Assembly: GCF_002844575.1 (NCBI RefSeq)
Contig: NZ_PIQO01000012.1
Coordinates: forward strand, 1-64,000
Reading direction: 5' to 3'
Length of the DNA stretch: 64,000 nt
DNA from: Heyndrickxia camelliae
GTDB lineage: Bacteria > Bacillota > Bacilli > Bacillales > Bacillaceae_C
In this document: piece by piece, positions 34,533-43,641 of the stretch
Position numbering within the stretch: the first letter of the stretch is position 1
Layout of the letters: the number at the start of each line of letters is the position of its first letter
Made by a program: the position numbers and the translations under genes
The notes under the pieces: generated by a model
Seen by the model: the letters and a program-made list of their open reading frames with translations, nothing else
What the model was told of the DNA's origin: nothing
The model's database searches: none

Positions 34533-34740
34533 AAAAAAGCCTCGATTCCCAAAAGGGACCGAGGCCTGGTGGTACCACCCTTATTTACAGCTGCATGCTG
34601 TACACTTTGTCTTGATAACGGAATATTCCGCTTGTATCTTAGTATAAATCGATACAGAACTCCAAGGCAGGTTCAAATGCGGTCTTTGGAAATCTTTCAC
34701 CAATTGATTTCCTCTCTACAAAAGACGTAAAACATTTTAC
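34533..34740 (-). promoter_or_regulatory. T-box leader of proS
   Basis: Minus-strand AAGGGTGGTACCACC (34568-34582) followed by the terminator GCCTCGGTCCC / GGGAATCGAGGC and TTTTTT (34533-34565). Stem I region includes AGAGAGG and TTGGTGAAAGATTTCC. The sequence GAACCT on the 3' side is consistent with a CCT proline specifier, though alignment would be needed. Confidence 0.92.
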
Positions 34741-34775
34741 TAGTCCTTTTCAACGTTTCATTATAATTTTTTATT

Positions 34776-34804
34776 ACTATATTCATTTTTTTATCAAATG
34801 TCAA
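34776..34804 (-). promoter_or_regulatory. proS leader promoter
   Basis: Minus-strand -35 TTGACA (34799-34804), 17-base spacer, -10 TATAGT (34776-34781). Confidence 0.85.
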
Positions 34805-34865
34805 GTTGTTGATAAATACTCTTTAAGTATAGCTTCATTTATACACTGTTCACAAGCCTTCTCTA

Positions 34866-35774
34866 TTATTTTTTTCCAAGAATATTTTCTAATGCATTCT
34901 CTAATACCAAGTATTGAAAAGTATAGCCATGCTTCATTGCAATTTCTGGGATAACATACTGCCCTTTTAATAACATGTCACTCATTTCGCCCAATCCGAG
35001 TTTCATCAAAAAGCTAGGAACAGGCATCCAATGTGGACGTCTTAAGACCTTACTAATTGTTTGACCAAATTCCTTCATTTGTACCGGATTAGGTGCTGTA
35101 ACATTCATTGGACCATTGATATCGGTATGTGTAATTGCATAAACAATCATCTGCACTGCATCATCAACATGAACCCAAGAAATCCACTGTTTTCCACTAC
35201 CTATCGTACCACCAATACCTAGTTTGTAGGGTAGGACCATTAATGGCAATGCTCCCCCATTCCCTAAAATCACGCCAAATCTAGTAAAAACTGTTCTAAT
35301 ATTTAGTTGCTGGATGTCTTTAGCTTCATTCTCCCACTTCTTCACAACACTTGCCAAAAAGTCATTTGCTGCACTAGCGCTTTCCTCTGTGTAAGTTTCT
35401 TCTTCCGACATTCCATAATACCCAACAGCAGAGGCTTGAATAAGAACTTGTGGTTTCTTTCCCAGATTAGAGATTATTCGATAAATTTCCTTTGTAGTAT
35501 TTAACCTGCTGGATAGAATTCTCTCCTTCTTCGATTTCGTCCATCGGGAACCACCTATGGATTCACCCGCCAAGTGGATGATTGCATCAACATCTTTCAA
35601 CTCGGCTTCCGGATCATTTCCTTCGTTCATCCATTCGACTAATTTAACTCCTTGTAGTTCTTGTTTTCCGTCTATGTTCCTTGTTAAGATGGTTACTTGA
35701 TGACCATTATTAAGGAGGTACATTTGCAGTCTTTTTCCCAAAAACCCGCTTCCACCCGAAATAACGATATGCAT
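34866..35774 (-). CDS. yfhF: TIGR01777 family NAD(P)-dependent epimerase-like protein
   Basis: Atypical short-chain dehydrogenase (SDR39U1 type), 302 residues from ATG 35774 (AGGAGG six bases upstream; the longer reading to 35876 runs into the glnP end and has no site). Rossmann motif ISGGSGFLGKRL at the N-terminus, IHLAGESIGGSRWT, SAVGYYG with the YxxxK-like region replaced as usual in the family, and a C-terminal DUF1731 domain (VPSFLMKLGLGEMSDMLLKGQYVIPE). Physiological substrate unknown. Confidence 0.9.
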   Translation of the reverse strand: MHIVISGGSGFLGKRLQMYLLNNGHQVTILTRNIDGKQELQGVKLVEWMNEGNDPEAELKDVDAIIHLAGESIGGSRWTKSKKERILSSRLNTTKEIYRIISNLGKKPQVLIQASAVGYYGMSEEETYTEESASAANDFLASVVKKWENEAKDIQQLNIRTVFTRFGVILGNGGALPLMVLPYKLGIGGTIGSGKQWISWVHVDDAVQMIVYAITHTDINGPMNVTAPNPVQMKEFGQTISKVLRRPHWMPVPSFLMKLGLGEMSDMLLKGQYVIPEIAMKHGYTFQYLVLENALENILGKK

Positions 35775-35811
35775 GTTACACCTCCTATCATTATGGAATT
35801 CTGCTAAACAT

Positions 35812-35849
35812 AATAAAAGCAGACAATCATCCCGATGTCTACTTTTATT
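35812..35849 (-). terminator. Terminator of the gln operon
   Basis: Minus-strand AAAAGTAGACA / TGTCTGCTTTT hairpin, just after the glnP stop and before yfhF. Confidence 0.75.
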
Positions 35850-35859
35850 GTTAAAAATA

Positions 35860-36579
35860 TTATATTGAAACCCCACCTGATGCAGCGGTATTTTTCACTT
35901 TACCTTGTTTCGCACTATTTCTTCGGTTTGTATCTAATCGTTTTTCCAGCCATCTAGCAACTAATGATAGTGCATAATTTACGACAAAATACATGAGGAT
36001 TGCCAAAATAATAATCGGAATAACATAGTTTATATTACCATTGTAGATTCCCTTCGCATTATGTAGAAGCTCTGGCAAAGCGATAATGATAGCTAGGGAT
36101 GTATCCTTTAGAAGTGAAATAAATTGACTTACTAATGGAGGGATCATTCGCTTAAGCGCTTGCGGCAAAATAATGATCCTCATGGTTTGTATATATGTCA
36201 GTCCCGAAGAGCGGGCGGCCTCAATTTGGCCTTTTTCTATAGAATTCAGACCGCTACGGACAATTTCACTGATCATGGCTGATTCAAAAATAGTTAATGC
36301 AACAATAGCGGCTGACTTAATTTCAAATTTTATTCCGATTTCAGGCAAAGCAAAGTAAACGAAAAAGATAATTAATAAGAGAGGAAGATTTCTGATAACC
36401 TCCACTACCAATATAACAATATGTGATACAACAGGAATTTTCGAATACCGCAATATCCCCAACAAACTACCTATTACAAAGCTCAATATAATAGAAATAA
36501 AGGCAACCTCTAAGGTAACAGCGAACCCTCTTAACATATACATTAGATTTCCAGCTTGATAAGCACCTGCAAAATCCAT
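35860..36579 (-). CDS. glnP: Glutamine-type ABC transporter permease
   Basis: Polar amino-acid permease of the HisMQ family, 239 residues, five membrane segments. The EAA loop EAARSSGLTYIQTMRIIILPQALKR contacts the ATPase. C-terminal basic tail ARWLEKRLDTNRRNSAKQGK is longer than in its partner. Last gene of glnQHMP; 14 bases after glnM. Substrate glutamine (or glutamate/related) is inferred from the B. subtilis operon order. Confidence 0.88.
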   Translation of the reverse strand: MDFAGAYQAGNLMYMLRGFAVTLEVAFISIILSFVIGSLLGILRYSKIPVVSHIVILVVEVIRNLPLLLIIFFVYFALPEIGIKFEIKSAAIVALTIFESAMISEIVRSGLNSIEKGQIEAARSSGLTYIQTMRIIILPQALKRMIPPLVSQFISLLKDTSLAIIIALPELLHNAKGIYNGNINYVIPIIILAILMYFVVNYALSLVARWLEKRLDTNRRNSAKQGKVKNTAASGGVSI

Positions 36580-36593
36580 TTTTCCATTCCTCC

Positions 36594-37244
36594 CTAATAC
36601 GCTCTAGCCATTCTTTTCTCTAAATAATTGACAAGGAGGCTTAACGGGATTGTAATAACTAGGTAAAACATTGCTACAAAAATATACGTATCAAATGTTA
36701 CATATGTTTTTTCATGGATGGCATCAGCGAAATACATAAGATCCATTCCAGCAATCATTGCCATGATGGAGGAGTTTTTCACTAAATTTAAAAATTGATT
36801 GCCGATTGGCGGAATAACAATTTTAATAGCCTGTGGTAAAATAATTATCCTCATTGCCTGTGTATATGTTAGTCCTGATGAACGAGCTGCCTCCATCTGC
36901 CCTTTATCCACAGATTGGATTCCAGCCCGGACAGCTTCTGCTATGAAGGCTGATGTGTAAATGGTCAATGCTATTGTTCCTGCAACAAATCCACTCATAT
37001 TTATATAGATACTTAGACCAAAATAAAAGAAAAACGCAATAATCATCAATGGGATGTTTCGGATAAATTCTACATAGCACGCCCCAATGAAATTTAAAAT
37101 TTTTAGCGGGACAATTCGGAGCACCGCGATAATAACCCCTAGTATAAAGCTGCAAACAAGTCCTACTAGACTAATCTTTAATGTATTTAAAAATCCTTCC
37201 ATATACATATCAAAGTAATTCGTTAGTATGGAGAAATCGAGCAT
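36594..37244 (-). CDS. glnM: Glutamine-type ABC transporter permease
   Basis: 216 residues, HisMQ family permease with the EAA loop EAARSSGLTYTQAMRIIILPQAIKI, nearly the same as in glnP. Pairs with GlnP in the membrane. Strong ribosome site AAGGAGG before ATG 37244. Confidence 0.88.
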   Translation of the reverse strand: MLDFSILTNYFDMYMEGFLNTLKISLVGLVCSFILGVIIAVLRIVPLKILNFIGACYVEFIRNIPLMIIAFFFYFGLSIYINMSGFVAGTIALTIYTSAFIAEAVRAGIQSVDKGQMEAARSSGLTYTQAMRIIILPQAIKIVIPPIGNQFLNLVKNSSIMAMIAGMDLMYFADAIHEKTYVTFDTYIFVAMFYLVITIPLSLLVNYLEKRMARAY

Positions 37245-37309
37245 TTTCCCCCTCCTTTATGAAAAGGATGGGCGTTTGTTTGCCCATCCATTGGTATAAG
37301 AATATAATT

Positions 37310-38113
37310 CTATTCTTTTATCCATTTGTTTTTAATTTGATCGTATTCTCCACTGTCTTTTAATTCTTTTAGGAATTTATTAATATACTCTTGGAATTTC
37401 TTTTGTCCTTTTCTAACTGCGATTCCATATGGTTCATCTGTAAAGGTACCCCCAACTAGTTCATAATTGCTATCTTGGGCAGCCATTCCATAAAGAATGG
37501 AATTATCCGTTGTTAGCGCGTCCCCTTTTCCAGATTTCAATGCTGTAAAGGCTTCTGCATAGTTTTCAAATTCTAGCACTTCGGCATCAGGTGCTGCTTT
37601 TTTTACATTATCAACGGAAGTAGATCCTTTAACTGCTAATACCTTAGTACCCTTTTTCAAATCATCCACTGATTTAATGGGGCTTCCCTTTTTTACAAGT
37701 AATGATTGTCCTGCATCAAAATACACATCGGAAAAGTCAACTTCTTTTTTGCGTTCCTCATTAATCGTCATTGTGGCTATAATAGCATCGATATCCCCGT
37801 TATTTAATTTAGGAATACGTGTTTTCGATGTAATTTCCACTAGTTCGACTTTATTTTCATCGCCAAGAATTTTCTTTGCCAATGCTTTAGCGATATCAAT
37901 GTCAAAACCTGTTACTTCACCCGTTTTTGGATCTTTATAGCCAAACAAATTTGTATCGTACTTCACACCTACAACAAACTTTCCACGATCTTTTATTTGT
38001 TGGAGTGTATCTTTACTTGTATCCCCGTTTGTTTTCTTCCCGCATCCTGCAAACAAAGCAGCTACCAATGTAAAAATCAACCCAAGAAACAATACCTTTT
38101 TTAAACCTTTCAA
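37310..38113 (-). CDS. glnH: Glutamine-type substrate-binding lipoprotein
   Basis: 267-residue lipoprotein. Lipobox LFAGC near residue 24, then the SBP family 3 fold: GKFVVGVKYD, TGFDIDIAKALAKKI, DAIIATMTINEERKKEVDFSDVYFDAGQSLLV and KKGTKVLAVKGSTS. These are polar-amino-acid binding-site signatures. TTG start with GGGGGA seven bases upstream. It follows glnQ by 126 bases. Confidence 0.9.
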   Translation of the reverse strand: MKGLKKVLFLGLIFTLVAALFAGCGKKTNGDTSKDTLQQIKDRGKFVVGVKYDTNLFGYKDPKTGEVTGFDIDIAKALAKKILGDENKVELVEITSKTRIPKLNNGDIDAIIATMTINEERKKEVDFSDVYFDAGQSLLVKKGSPIKSVDDLKKGTKVLAVKGSTSVDNVKKAAPDAEVLEFENYAEAFTALKSGKGDALTTDNSILYGMAAQDSNYELVGGTFTDEPYGIAVRKGQKKFQEYINKFLKELKDSGEYDQIKNKWIKE

Positions 38114-38239
38114 AGACTCTTCCCCCTTAATTTTTCTTTATATATAACTAATAAGTGGTTATATGACTTACCTTTATGCTACTTTTACTCTTGCTATTAC
38201 ATTTAAATCCCACAACCACCACTAGCTATAACCCCGTTT

Positions 38240-38968
38240 TTAATGATTTAATACCCTTTTCAGAAATATTTGTGCTCTTTCTGTTTTTGGGTTAGAAAAA
38301 AATTCACTTGGATTATCCTCTTCCAATATTTGTCCCTGATCCATAAACACAACACGGTTGGCAACTTCCTTAGCAAAGCCCATTTCATGTGTGACGACCA
38401 CCATCGTCATCCCTTCTTTAGCGAGTGACTTCATTACTTCTAATACTTCCCCAATCATTTCAGGGTCAAGTGCCGAAGTAGGCTCGTCAAAAAGCATTAC
38501 ATTGGGTTTCATCGCAAGCCCTCTTGCAATGGCCACCCTTTGCTGTTGTCCGCCTGATAATTGTGATGGATAGGATTTTGCTTTTTCCGGAATGCCGACC
38601 TTTTCTAAGTAGAACATGGCCGTTTCTTCCGCTTGCTTTGGATCCACCCCTAATGCTTTAATGGGTGCCAGGGTAATGTTTTGGAGAACCGTTTTATGTG
38701 GATATAAATTGAAGTGCTGAAAGACCATTCCTATATTCTTGCGTAAATCATTGATGTTGGTTTTCTTATCATTGACCTTGAATCCATTCACTGTTAGTTC
38801 TCCATCTGTAATCGTTTCTAAACGATTGATACAGCGCAGCATCGTACTTTTCCCGGATCCGGATGGACCGATAACTACTACTACCTCCCCATCCTTTACG
38901 TCAAGATTAATATTTTTTAAGACATGAAAATGACCATAATGTTTATTAACATTTCGAAAAGATATCAA
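38240..38968 (-). CDS. glnQ: Glutamine-type ABC transporter ATPase
   Basis: 242 residues, polar amino-acid importer ATPase. Walker [10 protein letters not shown] (about 33-41), Q-loop [18 protein letters not shown], signature [17 protein letters not shown], Walker [16 protein letters not shown]-loop [12 protein letters not shown] start after a G-rich ribosome site (GGGGGG). First gene of the glnQHMP operon. Confidence 0.93.
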   Translation of the reverse strand: MISFRNVNKHYGHFHVLKNINLDVKDGEVVVVIGPSGSGKSTMLRCINRLETITDGELTVNGFKVNDKKTNINDLRKNIGMVFQHFNLYPHKTVLQNITLAPIKALGVDPKQAEETAMFYLEKVGIPEKAKSYPSQLSGGQQQRVAIARGLAMKPNVMLFDEPTSALDPEMIGEVLEVMKSLAKEGMTMVVVTHEMGFAKEVANRVVFMDQGQILEEDNPSEFFSNPKTERAQIFLKRVLNH

Positions 38969-39149
38969 TACAACCCCCCCCTGATGTAAAAAATAAAAAG
39001 AATAGGACTAAAGTCTACTCTTTGCTATGAAGATAATATTTTAATGTTATAAATCTTCATAATTATTTATATTTCGACTTTCCTCAAAAAATTCCTTCAA
39101 TTAATATTAACAATCTATAAAATAGGCCTAAAGAACTAAGACAGATGTA

Positions 39150-39185
39150 TAAAAAAAGCACGTTAACCCTGTATGGCCAACGTGC
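39150..39185 (-). terminator. Terminator of the AI-2E family gene
   Basis: Minus-strand GCACGTT ... AACGTGC followed by seven T. Confidence 0.85.
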
Positions 39186-39195
39186 ATTCTTAACG

Positions 39196-40245
39196 TTATC
39201 TTTTTTTAGTGACTATTTTACCTGTGGTTAATTCTTTTTCTTCGCGGTCATTATTTGTTACATCTAAAACATCTAAAAGGAACATGAAGATTGGGATACC
39301 AACAATTAGTCCCCATACACCGAAAAAGTGCTCGGAGAAAATCAACACCATAAAGGTATAAAAAATCGGTAAATTTGTTTTAGATGACATCAATTTAGGA
39401 TTTAAAATATATGTCTCAATTGCGTGGATGATAAGAATCGTAATGATGACATATACAACCTGCATAATTCCTCCAATACTGTAGGCAATTAAGCTTAACG
39501 GCACAAATCCGATGATGACCCCTGCAACAGGGATAAGGCCTAGGAAAAAAATCAAAATTGCTAACCCGAACAGTTGAGGGAAATGCATAATAGACAAAGC
39601 AATGGTTGTTAACACCGTATTGACAATCGCAATGATAAATTGTGCCTCAATTACTTTTCCAAAAGAACGAATAAATTTTTCTGCAAAAAATTCGATCTCA
39701 TTGTAAAAAGGCGCTATCTTACTGTGCTTAAACTTCTTGGTAAAGTTAATTAAACGCTGCTTTTCTAATAGGAAAAACAAACTTAGCAATATAGACATTA
39801 ATACTTGCACAAATACTTTTCCAAGACCTGTAAAGTAAGTAAACACAAATGTGAAGCCATGCTCTAAATAGGAAGAAATTTTTGAGCTATTGATTATGTT
39901 TACAATATAATTTAAGACTTTATTGTTATGCGGCTGAGTATAAAACGCAGTTAATTGTTTAACAAGCTGTGAAATTTCTGAAATTACGACTGGTAAATAT
40001 TTCACAATACCTAAAGACAATAGCCCAACAATTAAACAATACATAACGATAACCGTTACTTTTCGGTTAAGGTGAATTTTCTCTGTGACAAAATTCACTA
40101 ATCGATCCATTAAAAAGGTAAAAATAAATGTTAGCAAAATGAGATTGATCATACTTCTTAAAAAGTATAGAATCACTGCAATAAGAGCAAAAATAATCAA
40201 TCTCTTAACGCTCTTTTTTTGTAAAAGCATTAGCAGTACATCCAT
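39196..40245 (-). CDS. AI-2E family transporter
   Basis: 349 residues, about eight membrane segments, UPF0118/AI-2E exporter family. Hallmarks: an N-terminal double helix, the long central hydrophilic/amphipathic region, and AILIFFLGLIPVAGVIIGFVPLSL plus IETYILNPKLMSSKTNLPIFYTFMVLIFSEHFFGVWGLIVGIPIF, the C-terminal family signature. Members include sodium/proton antiporters and the E. coli AI-2 exporter; quorum-sensing function should not be assumed. Single gene. Confidence 0.88.
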   Translation of the reverse strand: MDVLLMLLQKKSVKRLIIFALIAVILYFLRSMINLILLTFIFTFLMDRLVNFVTEKIHLNRKVTVIVMYCLIVGLLSLGIVKYLPVVISEISQLVKQLTAFYTQPHNNKVLNYIVNIINSSKISSYLEHGFTFVFTYFTGLGKVFVQVLMSILLSLFFLLEKQRLINFTKKFKHSKIAPFYNEIEFFAEKFIRSFGKVIEAQFIIAIVNTVLTTIALSIMHFPQLFGLAILIFFLGLIPVAGVIIGFVPLSLIAYSIGGIMQVVYVIITILIIHAIETYILNPKLMSSKTNLPIFYTFMVLIFSEHFFGVWGLIVGIPIFMFLLDVLDVTNNDREEKELTTGKIVTKKR

Positions 40246-40466
40246 CAGTTTTTCGTGTCCCCTTATTATATAAACTTTTCATTCTAAGTATATTTTCTTC
40301 ATCACATCTTGATTATCTTTTTTATAACCTTATTTTCCTTCATCATAACACGAAACCGCTGTTTATAATAACTTTTTTCCCTATAATTTCTTAATTTTTA
40401 GCAAGAGATATTTTGTTATGCCTTTTTGGGGATTATTTATCTTTTTATATTTTCAAAGTCAAACAA

Positions 40467-40494
40467 AAGACCATAGGAATACTATGGCCTTTTT
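40467..40494. terminator. Terminator of tatA
   Basis: CCATAG / CTATGG hairpin with A-run and T-run on both sides; follows the tatA stop on the minus strand. Confidence 0.7.
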
Positions 40495-40504
40495 ATACAT
40501 TGCT

Positions 40505-40684
40505 TTATTTATTTTCTTCTTTTTTTACTTCCTCATCTTCTGCAATGATTCCATTAACACCTTTTTTAAATTCTCTAAGCGTTTCACCTGCAGCCTTACC
40601 GAGCTGAGGCAACTTGGATGGGCCAAAAATCAATAATGCAACAACAAGGATAATTAACACTTCACCAAAACCTAAATTACCCAT
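40505..40684 (-). CDS. tatA: Twin-arginine translocase subunit TatA
   Basis: 59-residue pore-forming TatA protein, short and so easily missed. Begins MGNLGFGEVLIILVVALLIF, a single membrane helix, then the FGPSKLPQLGK hinge (conserved FG-P), the amphipathic helix AAGETLREFKKGV and an acidic/lysine-rich tail. GAGGAG lies eight bases before ATG 40684. No tatC nearby, as often for extra or solo tatA copies in Bacillus; it must work with a TatC encoded elsewhere. Confidence 0.93.
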   Translation of the reverse strand: MGNLGFGEVLIILVVALLIFGPSKLPQLGKAAGETLREFKKGVNGIIAEDEEVKKEENK

Positions 40685-40914
40685 TCATGTCACTCCTCTA
40701 CATTAGCAGTCCACTTTCTTTTGGAAACATTAAATTAGTCATTTAACCATATCATAGTCCTATTTGAAGGTTAATTCAACCAAGAATAATAATAATATTT
40801 TTACAATTAAATCTCCCAGTATGTTGTCTAAATTTGTCAAAAAAAATAGTGGAAATCACATCTTTACAAGTGAAATTGATGGGAGTATATTTTTAATATA
40901 AATTTTAACATTGT

Positions 40915-41107
40915 ACAATCGCTTAATCCTAATGGAGCGGGGGACCCAAAATTGTGAATGTTTTTCACTAGGGGTGAATCCTTTTAAGGTAGGGCTTTCT
41001 CTCATGCCCGAATCCGACAGCTAACCTCGTAAGCGCAAGAGAGGAATGAAAGCATGTGATCGTAAAATACTGACCACAGAAGGCTGCATCCCTTCTGTGG
41101 TTTTTTG
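40915..41107 (+). promoter_or_regulatory. Cyclic di-AMP riboswitch (ydaO-yuaA type) with terminator
   Basis: Conserved blocks of the class: AATGGAGCGGGGGACCC, CACTAGGGGTGAATCC, AAGGTAGGGC, CCGAATCCGACAGCTAACCTCGTAAGC and the closing GAGAGGAATG. It is followed by a terminator ACCACAGAAGG / CCTTCTGTGGT with TTTTTT (41073-41107). High c-di-AMP should shut off kimA transcription. Confidence 0.94.
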
Positions 41108-41217
41108 TGTTGTTTTTTAGTAAATATCCTTTTAGTCACTAGGAAAATAAATCATTATACTTTTTTGCTATTTTACAAACAATACTTAAATGAACACTTC
41201 ATTAAGGAGAATCATCC

Positions 41218-43038
41218 ATGTATAGTTCAATCAAACGCTTATTAATCGGAAGACCATTGAAATCTCATGAATTAGGTGAGCAGAAATTATCTAAATTAAA
41301 AGCACTTGCTATTCTCTCATCGGATGCGCTATCATCGGTTGCTTATGGTACAGAACAAATCTTAATTGTATTGGCTTCTGTCAGCACTTTGGCGTTCTGG
41401 TATAACATTCCAATTGCTGCAGGGGTCTTATTTCTGTTATTAGCATTGACCCTTTCCTACAGACAAATTATTTTTTCCTATCCACAAGGTGGCGGTGCCT
41501 ACCTTGTTTCCAAGGAGAATCTCGGGGTCAATCCTGGTTTAATTGCAGGGGGATCCTTACTTGTTGATTACATTTTAACCGTTGCTGTAAGTATTTCATC
41601 AGGAACAGATGCCATCACATCGGCCTTTCCTGCATTACACCCTTACAGTGTTGAAATTGCTATCTTTCTTGTTATCTTGATCACCATTTTAAATTTACGA
41701 GGATTAACAGAATCGGCATCTGTGTTAGCATATCCTGTCTATTTATTCGTATTTGCCATTATTCTTTTGATAATTGTAGGTGCCTATAAGGTTGCAACAG
41801 GACAAATTTCACCTAATCTACATCCGCATATCGGGACGCCTGTTGCCGGAATTTCACTATTCCTGCTACTTCGGGCGTTTTCATCCGGTTGTTCCGCATT
41901 AACAGGGGTGGAAGCAATCTCAAATGCTATCCCTAATTTTAAAGATCCTGCTCCTAAAAATGCGGCAACAACATTAGCCATGATGGGCGGGATACTTGCA
42001 GTCCTATTTAGCGGCATAACATTTTTATCCTATTGGTATGGTATTGGCCCAAAAGCAGATGAAACCGTCGTTTCCCAAATTGCTTCCCATACATTCGGAA
42101 GAAATTATGTATATTACTTTATCCAAGCTGTAACAGCCATTATCCTTGTCCTGGCAGCAAACACAGGTTTTTCTGCCTTTCCGCAGCTAGCTTTTAATCT
42201 TGCAAGGGATAAATACATGCCGAGGATGTTTACCATGCGGGGAGATCGCTTAGGATATTCAAATGGAATTATCTTTTTAAGTGTTGCGTCCATTCTCCTT
42301 ATCATTGGTTTCAAAGCAAGAACAGAGCATTTAATTCCACTTTATGCGGTGGGTGTATTTATTCCATTTACTTTATCTCAAACGGGGATGATTATTAAAT
42401 GGGTAAAACAACGACCTAGTGGATGGGTTTTAAAATTAATCATCAACTTAGTTGGTGCACTTATTTCATTCCTTGTTTTCGCGATTATTTTTGTAACAAA
42501 ATTCCACCAAGTGTGGTTTGTAGTTATCTTTTTACCAGCATTGGTATACCTATTTCATAAGATTAATAAACATTACCGAGCAGTTGGAGAACAATTACGT
42601 TGTTCTCATCAAGTAGCAGAAAAAATTAATGGTAATGTGTTTATTGTTCCAGTCTCTGGGATTACAACAGTGGTAGAACGTTCGATAAATTATGCAAAAT
42701 CATTAACGAATGAGGTTATTGCCGTCTATGTAGCATTTGATCGGGAAGATGAAAAACGGATGGAACAAAAATGGGCCGAATTGAATAATGGAGTACGATT
42801 AGTAACGCTTCATTCTTCATATAGAAGCATTATATATCCACTATGTAAATTTCTCGAGACGGTTCAAACAAAGGTTGCTGAAGGTGGGTATATGGTAACA
42901 GTTCTTGTACCACAGTTTATACCGAAGAAACGCTGGCATACTATTTTGCATAATCAGTCAGCTTTATTGATAAGAGCAAGACTTCTATGGAGTAAAGATA
43001 TCGTTGTTGCTACCCTGCCTTACCATTTTAAAAAGTAA
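41218..43038 (+). CDS. kimA: Potassium importer KimA
   Basis: 606-residue APC-superfamily transporter, the KimA (YdaO) K+/H+ symporter. N-terminal cytoplasmic segment IGRPLKSHELGEQKLSKLKALAILSSDALSSVAYGTEQ is diagnostic; twelve membrane segments follow (about 30-440), then a cytosolic universal-stress-like domain (from about residue 450) that binds c-di-AMP in KimA. A c-di-AMP riboswitch controls its mRNA, so the same messenger probably acts on RNA and protein. Confidence 0.93.
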   Translation: MYSSIKRLLIGRPLKSHELGEQKLSKLKALAILSSDALSSVAYGTEQILIVLASVSTLAFWYNIPIAAGVLFLLLALTLSYRQIIFSYPQGGGAYLVSKENLGVNPGLIAGGSLLVDYILTVAVSISSGTDAITSAFPALHPYSVEIAIFLVILITILNLRGLTESASVLAYPVYLFVFAIILLIIVGAYKVATGQISPNLHPHIGTPVAGISLFLLLRAFSSGCSALTGVEAISNAIPNFKDPAPKNAATTLAMMGGILAVLFSGITFLSYWYGIGPKADETVVSQIASHTFGRNYVYYFIQAVTAIILVLAANTGFSAFPQLAFNLARDKYMPRMFTMRGDRLGYSNGIIFLSVASILLIIGFKARTEHLIPLYAVGVFIPFTLSQTGMIIKWVKQRPSGWVLKLIINLVGALISFLVFAIIFVTKFHQVWFVVIFLPALVYLFHKINKHYRAVGEQLRCSHQVAEKINGNVFIVPVSGITTVVERSINYAKSLTNEVIAVYVAFDREDEKRMEQKWAELNNGVRLVTLHSSYRSIIYPLCKFLETVQTKVAEGGYMVTVLVPQFIPKKRWHTILHNQSALLIRARLLWSKDIVVATLPYHFKK

Positions 43039-43042
43039 TTCC

Positions 43043-43075
43043 AAAATAGCGTACTAAGCTGCGCTATTTTCTTTT
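43043..43075 (+). terminator. Terminator of kimA
   Basis: AAAATAGCG / CGCTATTTT hairpin followed by CTTTTA. Confidence 0.8.
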
Positions 43076-43165
43076 ATTACCCAATTAAAATAACTGCTTT
43101 CATGACCGTTTCATATTATTCGTATTTCCAATTACTGCAATTTACTTTTTTATTCATGAAATCTA

Positions 43166-43193
43166 TTGATTTTTGTCGAATAAACGTTATAAT
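43166..43193 (+). promoter_or_regulatory. lysP leader promoter
   Basis: -35 TTGATT (43166-43171), 16-base spacer, -10 TATAAT (43188-43193), upstream of the lysine riboswitch. Confidence 0.7.
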
Positions 43194-43221
43194 TAAACAC
43201 TGTATTAACTGAATATAAAAA

Positions 43222-43480
43222 TCCTCATCAAACCGGTGAGGTAGAGGTCGCGACTATTATTAGTAAAACGGACGAGATGCAAAGAACATTTTGGACTCCG
43301 TTTGAAAGGAATAGTTGCCGAAGTCAGATGTTTTTCTTTGATTCATTTGGCTGGGGCTGTCTCCAAATAGGAACAGAACTGTCACGGTTGTTCTTACCAG
43401 ACAAACGTGTTGAGCTATCTTTCGGAAGGTATGATGCGGGTATTATAGATAAGCCGTCGATTACTTTCGACGGCTTTTTT
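43222..43480 (+). promoter_or_regulatory. Lysine riboswitch (L box) with terminator
   Basis: L-box landmarks in order: GGTGAGGTAGAGGTCGCGAC, GGAATAGTTGCCGAAG, GGCTGGGGCTGTC, CTGTCACGG and TATCTTTCGGAAGG. A terminator AGCCGTCGA / TCGACGGCT with TTTTTT ends it (43452-43480). Lysine binding should terminate transcription before lysP. Another 160 bases of leader without clear structure follow. Confidence 0.92.
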
Positions 43481-43641
43481 GATTCCCCACCCCTTCTAAG
43501 AAAAGTGTTAGCGACTTGCCCATCAGCATTCAAAGTTTGATGCTTCGACTACAGAAGTCTAATGCCGATAGGTGCTGGAACGAGACATAAACAGCAAAGG
43601 TGCCCACGCACCAACAGCGACTAAAAGGGAGTGTGACAACT

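Noticed and set aside
39196-40245. Autoinducer-2 quorum-sensing exporter
   Set aside because: The AI-2E family name is historical; most members are ion antiporters or uncharacterised, and no lsr/lux genes are nearby.
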